Position numbers and translations under genes: made by a program | Shown: positions 1 through 12,300 of the stretch, in pieces | Layout: each line of letters opens with the position of its first letter | Position numbering within the stretch: the stretch's first letter is position 1 | The notes under the pieces: generated by a model | What the model saw: the letters and a program-made list of their open reading frames with translations, nothing else | Databases searched by the model: none | What the model was told of the DNA's origin: nothing | From: Ditylenchus dipsaci | Lineage: Eukaryota > Nematoda > Chromadorea > Rhabditida > Anguinidae | Direction of reading: 5' to 3' | Length of the DNA stretch: 64,000 nucleotides | NCBI GenBank assembly: GCA_004194705.1 | Contig: SADC01000117.1 | Span: 22,872 to 86,871, forward strand

Positions 1-64
1 AAAAAAAAATTAAAATAATCAACCCAATACCAGAATTATTGTTATTGTCCAAACCAAAATTTAC

Positions 65-333
65 CCGAGTAATCGGGCTTCAAATGTCCACACTTCTGCT
101 GGCACTCAGCAAGAGATCCATATCTGTTCGAATTCCCACCACACCCAGAGTATATAAAAGAGTAGCAGCGCCGGAGAAAGCATCAAAATACCAGTCAACG
201 TAATCTTTGCAATTGCCACTGTCCACACTTTGGCGACAAGAGTCACCCCATTGGCTGGACAATCCATACGGAATTTGAGCGGCTGAAGATTGGGAGGCAC
301 ACGGCCTGGAGTTGGGGTAGGCTGAGGATGCAG
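65..333 (-). other. papilin exon 26: further Kunitz domain
   Basis: The minus strand reads a proline-rich lead-in (HPQPTPTPGRVPP), then WYFDAFSG and, after a one-base shift near 170, CYSFIYSGCGGNSNRYGS and AECQQKC. This is the second half of a Kunitz domain; the first cysteines are in MDCPAN, SCRQ and NCKDY. A GTAAAT donor follows at 64-63, so the gene continues beyond the left edge, where more Kunitz, Ig or PLAC domains would be expected. Confidence 0.82.
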
Positions 334-3300
334 CTGCAGCAAATAATTGGTTTTATATTAATCCACTCTTATAACATCAATCAATTTATTAATTTGTTGG
401 TTAGATGTGTTAGTGTAAATCCTTCAGATCAAAATACAAATTCAGAAGTCAACACTAATTCGATAAACTTCCCAGACGCCAGCAAATCCAAACTTTTATA
501 TACCACACCAGGGCTGATCGGATATTCGACATCCGATATGCGGCACTTTTTGACGTCCGATATCCGAAAAGATTGCGAATTTCCGGATAATTTTTTTTTA
601 ATTTGAGAAAATATGCGAAATCCGATATCCATAACCGGCACTTTCGACATCCGATATCCGATATTTTTTCATCCCGATTCAGCCCTGTACCGCACTATCA
701 TAGCCAGTGTCAGCGCCCAAAAATCGTTGGGTTAGTGTCATAATCCGTAAAGAAACATTATAGGCTTTTAGATGGCTTGCGATCATCGTGCATTACTGGG
801 CACACCTAGCAAGTGCTTTTGACTAAAGAAAAATTATAGCCTTCTCATACTTATATGTAATTATTTTTTCTAATTCCTCTTAGTAGCTAAAAATTGCTTA
901 GTAATCCGAACTCAAGTAACACCAAACTTTTAGGATGCAAGACACTTCTCCTGATTAAAATCATACTTATGGCATTGTACTTTTGCCCTACTTTTGGAAG
1001 ACTACTCTCAGCAACTTACCACCAGTAATGAGTGAGCAGGCAATTTCATCCTCGCACCACCCACACCCCGAGTCTGCCAGATCATGGACCCGGCACCGCC
1101 CGTGCCCCGGGTGGGCCATAGGCTACAAAGGATTGCAAAATTTTTCCTGACGGAGAGGCTGAAAGGGCTACAAAATATTAACGGGGGTACTAATCCTTAT
1201 AAAAAAAATCTTGACGGGAGGGGCTAAAGCGCGACTAGCCCCACCCTGGGTACGCCAATGAGGTGCGCACCGCACTGGGTCATGAAGAAGTGCCGCAGAT
1301 GTTTCTGAAGCTGTCATTATAATTCCACGCGATTCCTAAGGCCAACTTTGATTAAAATTTAAAATAAAAAATTGAAGCCTTCGTGCGAATTTGGGACAAA
1401 TAGAGAAGTTCAGGGCGCCTAGGCCCGCATGTTGCCTTTGTCCCGCCCCACCCCGCGTTCCGGACTAATTTTATTCCTGCTGCGGCACTGCCCAACGCCC
1501 CGAGTCGAACCAAGCCACTGCCCCAGCAAAACGCTACGCACGGGGGCGCATTGGGCACCCCGTGCCCCGGGCGGAGCTGACCCGTCACTGCTTACCACTT
1601 ATTTTGTAGCTCATCTCACAGCCTACAATATGGCTGGTAAGACACGTGAGGGCGATCTTCAATGGAGAGGCAAAACACAATGCAAAACACGACTTTAAAT
1701 CAGAGGAGGGGCTTAGTTTTGAGAAAATACAGAGAGTCAAATTGACCGTTAATGGTGTAAACCTACCTCCTCTTGGGAGATGGATATTGAGGTGATGGAT
1801 ATTGAGGAGCAGGGTATTGCGGGCTGGTTCTGAGTTCTGTCCACTTCAGGCTGCCTCGGTTGAGGCTGTTGTAGTTGAGGTTGCTGGGCTGCGGTTGGGA
1901 TGGCCACTGAGGAGCTGGCTGTTGTGGTTGAGGTTGCTGGGCTGCGGTTGGACGGCCACTGAGGAGCTGGCTGCTGTGGTTGAGGTTGTTGGGGCTGCTG
2001 CGGCTGCTGTGGTTGCTGCTGAGTTGTCCACTGAGGAGATGGCTGTTGTGGCTGGTAAGGAGGAGGCGGTAGGGAGAATTGCTTGTAGGCTGCTGGCTGC
2101 TGGTTGCGGCTGTAACCATAGATTCGGTCCTACGCTAGAGCAGTGGTTCTAAAAATATTTCACTTAATTGATCTATTTATTTATCATATCCAACCTGGCA
2201 TTCTTCCCAAGAAGCGAAGTTGTTGAGTTGCCCAGACATCCTCTCCACCAGAAAGCGGCGCACTGTTTGGTGGTGTAATCGTACCAGTAGCGAGCTACCT
2301 AAATTACGGATTTAGCGGCTCAAAATTAGTAACGGATATATCTACCAATTGACTACATCGCTGAGGTCCTTCCACTTTGGCAAGTAACAACGTCCTGAAC
2401 GGAAACTTTTGATTAAATGCGAAAACGAGGTTAACTGCAGGGTTGTGAAAAGTGATACAATCGTGATACAAGTGAAAAAGTGATACAATAACGGAGCCTC
2501 GATATAACGGAACCCGCGTTATAACGGCACCTCTCTAAACTTGATCTAGCTGGCGACAAAAAATTCAACATAGCTTACCGCCTAAAATGCCCCCCCCTGA
2601 TATAACGGCACCTTCAGTTGGTCGTCAGGATGCCGTGATATCGAGAATTGACTGTATTAGCACCTTTGGAAAACCATATGTTTATAAAAACCCTAGTTAA
2701 CTATGAAAATCCACGTTAACTGTTAAACCGTAAACACCTGCAAAAACTTACCAAGCTCCGGCGGCTCCACACAAATCTGTTCACAAAGCTCTTTGCTGAC
2801 GAAGTTGTTGTCATTTCCACCACACCCGCCGAACCAGAACTGAGAACATCTCCCTTCAGCAGTGTCATAGAACCAGACAAGTTTGTAGCCAGGATGGCAC
2901 ACCTGACCCTGGTCTTGAGGCAGGTTGCATGAAACTGAAAAAGGCGAAATTTAGATAGTTGATATACTAAAAGTTGGGAACGAATACCGATTTTATTTGG
3001 AGCGACGGTGCCACCGATGATGTGCGGTGGAGGAGTAGTGACTGGCATCCTGCATAAGCTGGTCCTAGAGCTTTGCTGCTTCCATCAGGGCAACAACCGT
3101 GTCTGAAATGGTTGAACAGATGCAACAGAAAAGTTTTTCAGACAAGATAAATTTTACAGAATGGTCCATAATTTTTTTGGTTAGACCAAGGTTTTTAGAG
3201 TAGCATGCAGACGAATACCCGACCAGTTCGGATACTCGTATACTGAGATGAAGAAATACCGAGTGCCAACTAACCGGGTTCTGCGAGTATAGTAGCACGC

Positions 3301-6300
3301 GGATGGACACCCGGCCGGCCGCTCGCATACGAAAAAACTAAGGTACCCAGAACCGGATGAGCCAAATTGCATACCCGCGTGCTGCCTTAGGTTTTGTAGA
3401 AGGGCTCCGAACTCAAAATTTCAAAAAAAGGACATTTGGTCAAAAAGTGCCATCTTATCCAGTGCTTGCTGGTTTTAAGGACCAAAAATAAAAATTTTAA
3501 CATGAAATCTTAAAAATTATAAAGGTTTCGGGTCTCAAATAAAAGAAAAATATTTAAATAAAGGACGTTTCGAAGCCCTGTTTTGTGGGTATTTTCAGCG
3601 TATTGTGAGTGTACAAACTCTTCACAGAAAACTTTTATAAATGCTAATTAACATACTTGGCATATCGACAGTCATCACATCCATCATTTCGAGGTCCAAG
3701 GCAGTGGTTTCCCATCCGCACAGCATCCCATCGAGTGTACTGGCATGGACAGCCTAAAAAAATCAATGGATGAAAACTACTACAATACCAGTAAAAACTT
3801 CATATACCTTCTTTGTTAGCTCCTCGAGCAGCGGTCTTTCCATCAGGGCAGCACTAAAAAGCTTTTATTCAAAATTTTAAACGGGTAACTACTTAAGAAA
3901 GTGTTTAAAGAACAAACCCCATATGGCTTTGAGCACAAGTCTCAGGACATCCATAGTAGCCAGCACCTTTGGCAGAGGATTTTCCATCGGGACAGCAACC
4001 GAACTGAGCGAATTCACAACCACATCCCTCATTATTGACTCCCTTGGACTGAGTGACTCCATCAGGACAACAACCGAATTTGTTAAAAGACAACTGGCTC
4101 CGCATCCGGTCAAATTTTTGCTTAATGCCGCAGTCTCACCATCCGGACAACAACCAAAGCTGGACAATTCACACGGGTAGGATGATCGTTCGCAGCCTGC
4201 AAATCGTTTTTGATAAAAATTGTCGGCCTCAAAGACTGTGGTTGAAACAACTGACCAGCGTAGTGAGTTCCAAAAGCGATGGTCTTGCGGTCCTTACAAC
4301 AACCATAGAGAGATGCAGCACAGCTTGGCTCACCACACCCTTCATAGTTGGGTCCACGAGAGAGGGTCACTCCATCCAGACAGCAGCCAAACTTGGTATC
4401 ATTGCAGGCTCCTGAAATAAATTGCCGATGTGAAAAAGTTTTTTCCAGCGACTCCTGTATTTCTATGTTTTATTTTCATTAATTTTTACCCAAAGTAAAT
4501 TGAGGACAGCCTTCGTTGTTTATGCCTTCAGCTGGAGTGTACCAATCAGGGCAGCATTTGAACTCAGTCTTATAGCAATGCTTGGTCATATTACTGACAG
4601 TCGCATTACCATCTTCGACGGCTTCCAACAACTCTTGAACTTCTGGAGAAATCGTGGCTGAGCATGGCATATTGACTTTATCACCTTCTCCTCGTTGGTC
4701 ACTTCACATTGAGGTTCACTGAAAATTTAATTCAAAATGAGGAAATCAATAAAATTGTAAATTGTGTACGTAGTAGGCTCTGCAGTGCTCTCCTCTCCGC
4801 TGCCTTCATCAATTCCTTCATACTCCAGACATCCCTTTTTGTTGGGACCTGTAGCTTCAGTGACATTGTCATCGCAACAGCCAAAGTCGGAAATGGAACA
4901 GTTGGAGCAGCCTTGGAAGAATTCGCCAGCAGCGAAGGTGGAGTTGTCGGGACAACATCCGAATTCAGATTCTTGGCAGGCTTTAAAAATAAGTTAGAAT
5001 GAGTTTTTTTTTTCGAATTATTTGTTTTGATTGTATCAGCCATTAAAAGAATTTGCTGTATTTGCCTCGAATCCACCTTTACCGATTAACTTACTTGGGC
5101 ACGAGTCAACATTGCATTCTTGTTCATCGGCTGGCTGCTCAGACTCATCGCACCACTCAGGCTTTGGCTTCTTGTCGTAGTCGAGGCAGACCACCAATCT
5201 TGATTGTTTTCCACCATCACATCTGGAATTTGGATTGGTGAAATTTTTTTTGGTAAAGACAAAGTACTGACTTCTCGGAGCACTCGTTCCACGGCCCAGT
5301 GAAGTAGGTACCAGTGCATTTCTCCTCATTGACGCATTCTTCCTTGGTTGGCGGCTTCTCTTCTGGCATTGGCTTTCCTCAACAATCTGTAAAAATGGAA
5401 AAAATACCGAAAAAGTTGAGTAGGCAAGATATTGGAACTCACTGAAATGTCTCCGATTTCGTTGATGGCGCAATGAACTTTGCGGGTTTTGTGACCATGT
5501 CCACATTCAGTGCTGCATTTGGACCTTTAATTTAAAAACGGATTGATAGTCATGAAAGTAATCAAATAACTGTTGACTGACCATTGAGAAGTGTGCCATT
5601 CGTAAATGCATGGCTATAAAAGTTTAAAAAATAGTTAAAGCTGTATTTAGTCGGATATCATCCATTTGGTTGTTTGAGTACTGTTTCGTCCATCTATTTT
5701 TTTCAGCTTGGAATATTCTGGTGTAACAGCCAACAAATCTTGTTACGCAGTTCCAGGTAGGCCAAAGTATGTTAACAGATTTTTAGGTTGATTTTTCCAA
5801 AAGTTTCTTCGGTCTGGTTAACAAATGGACTCAAATAAACAAAAATGGATTCAAGCCTGGGAAATAGGCCAATGCTTTTTAGGCTGCCTTTTCAATATTG
5901 ACTAGCTCCCATAGCTACAAATTTGTTGATTTCTGAGGAGTTAAAAAACAATCAAAATGATCTCATTAATTAACGTAGACCATACGAAATTTTATGTATT
6001 TTGCTGCAGAAAACTCACAGCTTGAGTAGCACAAGCACGAGTGTCAGTTGGAATTTCGGTGAGTGTGTCGTTCAAACACTTTTCCAATGGATACACTCGT
6101 CCACTGTTGTCCTTACAGGTCACATTTCTAGTCTCTTGTGTGTCATTGCACTTTTCACACTGAAAAAAATTGCTTAAATCTGCTCACGTCAGTAAAAAAC
6201 CCGGCGTGGGTACTTTGTCAATTTTTTCCACATTTTTTGAATTCCCGCTTTTTTAATTTTTATTCATTTTTGAATGTTCGGTGCATGTTTTTCTCCCTTT

Positions 6301-9300
6301 TCAAGTTAGGCAAAGCTTTAGGTGCATGGTAGGCCAGCAAACTTAGGACGGGCTCAAACGTGTGGTCCAAATAGCAAAAAAGCTGAAATAATAAGGGGTA
6401 AATTCAAAAAATTGGAAAGGGTTACAAAAGGCTACGACCCAAAATACCGTACCAAATCCCATTCAGAGGTGTGGAAGTTGAGTCCCTCACAAGGTCCCAA
6501 GTTGCAGGATCTTTGATTTTCGGCCTTTCCTGTCTCGTCACAAGCCTCAGCTGGCAACAATTTTCCTTCTTCATCCTCCTTTTGACTGCGACAAGTGACC
6601 GATCGGTATTGTTTGGCCTCCCCACACTTCTCGGAGCACGCACTCCAGGGTCCGCTTTGCCATTCTGGGCAGGAGAATCGGTTGCATGTCTGCTTGACAG
6701 CTGGACGATCTTCGGTGCAGTTGCCATCGGAGACAGTTATGCGGCGGCCGTCGGCGAACACTTTGTGGCAATAAATCACTGAAAAATTAATCGAGGAATT
6801 GAAAAATAGACAACTTCTCAATAATTTTGTGGAACCTCTGTACTGCCAGCCATTGTCTCCACAAGTCTGAGAGCATTCTTCCCAGTCTCCCAGGAACCAC
6901 CTGAAGAAAAGAAAGACTGAAAAAAAGCATTCAAATTTGTTATAAAGTCAAGAATGCGAGTGTGAGTCGAACCAGCGGTACTATCAATTATTCTAGTTTA
7001 GTCACTGGCTTTTTTGATTTACACGGTAGACTGAGAAATTCGGCCGATTTCATAACTTTATTTATTGACATGATATATCTTTACAAGTCGACTTTCCAGC
7101 CACAAACTAATTTGGTATATAACTTCAAAAATACGATTTTCGTTTAGTTCCCCTGTAGTTTGGTCCTGGTATGTGGATGAGCAAGGCTAAATCAACAGGT
7201 TACTAAGAAAGAATCGGCGTTAATATACCGTATAATCTATATTAATTACCCACCCCTAATTTAAAAAAACGCGTGTGTGACATTGTGTTTTTGACCCACC
7301 TTTAAAGACCCATCTCAAGCAAGTTACCATCCATTTTGTAGCGCATCTCACTGGCTACAAAATGAGTGGTAAGTTACCTATGGAAAGATATTAAAAGTGT
7401 GGCCAATAGCACAATGCCAAGAACACGATTTTGAATCATGGGGTGGGTAATTATTAGAGGTTATACGGTAGAATACAGCCTCCCTCCAAATCTGACACTC
7501 CCAAATTTGCTGTAACTACCCTTAAAAAAAGTTTAGGCTTAGGCTCGGGGTGGGCCAGCGGGCTCAATTGCAGTTTAGGCATCCTTAACCACTGTAGGCA
7601 TTTTTAGAAAGTTTAGGCATCCTTAACCACTGTAGGCATTTTTAGGAAGTTTAGGCATCCAAGAAATACTTTAGGCATCTATAAAAAATTCGACTTATTT
7701 AGAAGTAGTCGAAAACCATTTTAAAGCAGCGCTTCGAATGAAAAATTTCAAAAAATGGACATTTGGGTAAAAAAGGACATTTTGACTATTTTTGAAGTAA
7801 AAGGGTCATTTTATCCAGTGCTTGTTGCCATTTTAAAGCGAAAAAAAAAGATTTTGACTAAATTTTCAAAAATAAAAAAGATTTGGGGTGCCAAAAAAAG
7901 GACAAATCTTTTCAAAAGGACGATTCGAAGCCCTGTTTTAAAGTAATTATTTTGCTATAAAATAACTGAAAAAGCTATTTCTATGAAACTTAGGGCTGTA
8001 ATGGAAAGGGAAGAAAATAATAAAAAGACAATTTTTTGAACCACTCTCTACCTAGTTTTCGACTGTTTTACCATGTTTTTCAACTCGGGCCGTGGCAAAA
8101 ATAGACACTATATGCATTTTACTATCAAGAGTGATTCTCGGAATCATGTCTAAGGTAAGTAAGTGCGCGCATCTCTAACTCTCAAGCCCCCTGAGCCCCG
8201 AAGGGGCTTGGAGTTGAGATGCGTACACACACACATACCTTAGATACAAATCACTCGAAAGTAACTCTGGATGCATTAAAAAGTAGGCTTGGCACCGGGA
8301 CGGGAATCCCGCGGAAATCCTGGTATCCAGGTCCGGGAGTTTTGAAAATGCCGGTCCCGTTTCCCGTTTTACCAAAGTTCAAAATCCGTTTCCCGTTTCA
8401 GCATTTCTAAAAATCCCGGGATCAAGCAATTGCGAATAGTCTTGAGTGAAAAGATTGTGGCTCTTTACAATAAGTCGGTTTTTTTTGCCTTGGTCCCCCT
8501 GTTGTTTTTATTTTGCCGTCGTCCCCCTGTTTGTTTTCAGTATTTTATGCCACCTTTGTTTTATTAATTTCTTAGGCATACCAATTTCAGCTTTATTGTT
8601 TACAGAGAAATGCCGCTTAAGAAAATTGTTGATCCGATCTATGTTTAGGTTATTGAATAAAAAAATGTTGAATGGAAATTGAAGCTTAAAATGTCCAACA
8701 ATATTATTAAAATCAGAACATATCTGGGGGACCAAGGCATAAAAATAGAAAAAACAACAGGGGAGACCAAGGCAAAAAAAAACGCCGACTTATCGTTAGA
8801 TTTTTGTTCTTTTATCCGTTTATCGCCATCGGCCACAATATCCCCGGGCCACAATATTCCCGCAGTCACAATATCCGCGGGCAAATTTGAATAAAATTTA
8901 AAATTTATTTTTAGCAGGAAACTTCAGTAAGTGATAACTTGACCCGCAATAATTGTGGGTGGGTGGGAGGACCACCTCGTACCTACTCTAAAAAAATTGT
9001 AAGTGATTATCCACATCCAGAACCTAAAATTTCGAACAAAGCCAAAAGTTAATAAAGACTATTGCTTCATATATAGAATCATGTCCTGAGTACAGTTTGA
9101 TAATACCAAAATAATAAAAAAATTCAGCTACCAAAACCGCAGTACCGGAGTTTTCACCGTATATTTTCTTAAAAGCCAACGATTCGCCCTGTATTTTCTA
9201 AAAAAAACTATATTGCTATGTTTTTGTCTTGAAAAATATACTTCTCAATTCTAATATTTGTCCATGAACCGACTGCAGTTTTGCGGGACTTCCCACGTAG

Positions 9301-12300
9301 CGACAAAACCAAGTGGTCGTCCAATTGGAGTAAAATTTTTTTCCGTTTTTTGAGTTCCAAAACCTATTTTCTGCACTAATTATAGCATTCAAAAGATCGT
9401 TTGACAGTACTGAAACTACGTTTTATGCTATTTAAAAACTCCCGTTTCCCGGCGGGATTCCCGTTATTTTTAAAATCCCGGTCCCGTTTTCAAAAAATTT
9501 TAAAATCCCGTCCCGGTTTTCCGTTTTTACTCCAAATGCCAAGCCTATTAAAAAGCATGCATACCAGAGCTTATTTATGCGGCAGGCCCCAGTATTCAAA
9601 ATTACATTCAACATCTTCATTTTTTGCTAGTTGGCCTCTTATTTAAGTGGCCCTGTTTTGTCCCTTCCTCTCCCAATACAGCCCCTTTCCTTTTTTGATT
9701 CATTTTTCTAGTCTCTTTATAACAAAAATATTACTTCAATGGTTTCTAGACACTGTAAAAAACATTTTTTTCAAGGAGTATAAGCCAGTAGGTCTGTAAG
9801 CATGCAGGTATAAGCAAATACATTTTTTTAATAAAGGAGGTCGTATGGTAACTGTTAGAGTAAAAGCAAGCAGCGCAAAATTTTCTTGAATGCTCTATAC
9901 ATGTTGTTATCGACCCCTTGGCTCACTCTGAATTACTGAGATCACTCTAAATTTATGAAATTTTTGTTTTCCTGTTCCGTCAGATTTCTCAAGGACTACT
10001 GCTTTCTATTGCTACACCTCACATTCCAAAATATACCAAAACCTACTCTGCCTCACAATCAACTGTTTGGCAAGGCTTCTCAAATTCGGGTTTAGTGGCG
10101 TTGTTTTCATCACAAACTTCATCAGACACTCGTTGATCCGTCAATTTGTCAATGCAGAAGGGGGTTCGAGTTTGGACACCTGCGAAGAAAAAAAAATTAA
10201 GAATACAGTCCTTGATAACAAAACCACCACGATAACAACATACCTGCTCCACAAGACACTGAGCATCCAGACCATTGACCCGGCTTGTACAAGTACTGCA
10301 CGTCATCTTCGAGTGGCACCGAGAATTCGTACTTGATGACACTGTTCTTGGAGCCTCCTGGTTGGTACAACAAAGCAATTGTCAACTCCTCCTTGAGTGG
10401 GCCATTTGCAGTCAACTTCTCTGTGGGTCCATCGGATTGGGCTGGGTTGTTGTACTTGAAAGCAGTGCTTCCAACTGCAACCACATCTTTGTCCAGAACT
10501 TGGATTTGATAGTTGCCATTCAGGTAGAAGTGACCGGTCGCGTTTTTAATGGCTGGAGATATTTGATATAAATTTGGTGTTTGGATGAGTTTATGAATTT
10601 GAGAAATGACTCAAAAGAATTTAGTTTTTCGAAGCTTATTTTTAATGGTCATGCCCGTAAATGACAAGGCATTTTAAAGGACCATGATCACGTTGGTCTG
10701 GTGGTCCCCGCCAATTCAAAATTTTTTCCTAATCGTTGAATTTCTGTACGGATTTTTTAAATAGGTTTCTAAGAAAACAAGGCCTAGAATTTAATTTCAG
10801 GTGTTGTTGGGCTAGAAACCAAGTTAAAAAATCCGTACAGAAATCCAACGATTAGGAAAGAATTCGAATTGGCGGGGGAACACCGTGAGCATGGTCTTTC
10901 AATAAAAAAAATATTTACTACACTAAAAAAAACTTTTTTTCAAAGACCACATGAAATACCAAAAATAACATTTTTTCTATTCACAATTTTCTTTAATGTT
11001 TTTGATCACAAATGAGTACCCACCCAAATTGTTCTTGGTTGGTCTGACTTCTTCCACTTTGATTGAGGTGGCTCCAACAGGCAGGACGATAACATCATGG
11101 TAGCCTGGGACAAGTTGCGCTCATCAAACACTCCATCCACAGTTTTGCAGGTAGTGTCATTGCCGTTACACACTCCACATTTGTCGCTTTTGGCAGCTGA
11201 ATACAAATAATAAAAAGTTGTGCAATGAGCGGATAATTTCTAATTTTCTAATTAATAATTTTCTAATTTTTGTCGGAATTTTTAAATTTCGATATTAAAA
11301 ACTCACATTTAAAAAAGTCGGCGAAAATTTATTAAAATTTTTTAATTTTTTGCCTTGATCCGTTTAATGGTCCGAAAAAATTAAAATTTTCAAATACACT
11401 CGAAACGAATTTTTTATTTATGGTTTTCAGCAGCTCTAGACTGATTTCTGTCATGCCTAATTAAAAAAGATAAAATCCAGTAAATTCAAAATCCCAATTT
11501 TATAATTTATTTTGTCGGTTTTCTGTTTTAATAATTATTTAATAACGATTAACCCTTAAAAAAGAGGTGAAAAAGTTTGCAGTGTCCCATATATGGTACA
11601 AATTTTGAAATGCTCTTTTTCCTTAAAGGCGCATGGTCACCTGTTACAAATTTTGTCCCCGCCAATTCAAATTTTTCTGAATCACTGGACTTCTGTATGG
11701 ATTTTTCAACTTTGTTTCTAACAAAACAAGGCCTATAATTTAATTTCAGGCATAGTTTTGTTAGAAACCAAGTTAAAAAATCCGTACAGAAGTTTAATGA
11801 TCCGGAAATTTTTTTGAATTGGCTGGGACAAATTCAAAAACAGGTGACCATGCCCCTTTAAAGGACCATGGTTTTTGCGCGCAGTGGCATGTGCAAAATT
11901 CGAATTGGCGGGTGACACTTCTCTTTCGTCTAATGCTTTACTCTTTCGAGTCATTCGAAACAACTCGGAAGAGTACACTGATAAACGAAAGAGAAGTGTC
12001 CCCGCCAATTCAAAATTTGCACATGCCACTGCGCGCAAAAACGATGCTCCTTTAACAAATGATTCATTTCTCAGAATTTTTTTTACCAAGTTGTAGAAAA
12101 GGGATGAAATTTGTTAGTTACAGAAAAAACCATCATATTATGTAAAAATTTGGGAAAGCTTATCGGGTCCAAAAAGGCCAAAATTAACGTTTTTGAAAAA
12201 ATATTTTTTTTCGATGTTCTGAAGGTAAAATTATGGATTATCCTGCACCACCAGTATCGTACTGTGAGATCAAATAATTGGACATCGATATCTTTAGTAG

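Larger units (their letters stand above)
5095..10179 (-). other. papilin exons 7-14: TSP1 array
   Basis: These exons finish TSP1-2 and encode five more repeats: WEECSQTCGDNG (6900-6836), WSACSEKCGEAKQYRSVTC (6778-6453), the CEKCNDTQETRNVTC repeat (6159-6019), WSKCSTECGHGHKTRKVHC (5613-5443) and WNECSEK followed by CDGGKQSRLVVC (5386-5095). Each has the W-x-x-C-S...C-G spacing of the thrombospondin type 1 fold. The exon at 5386-5272 shifts frame at about 5360, where one more C would join both halves. The 3.1-kb intron at 6901-10046 holds several mobile elements. Confidence 0.9.

Noticed and set aside
1802..2152. Plus-strand 116-codon Val/Ala/Leu-rich ORF
   Set aside because: It is the complement of the Gln/Pro-rich papilin exon.
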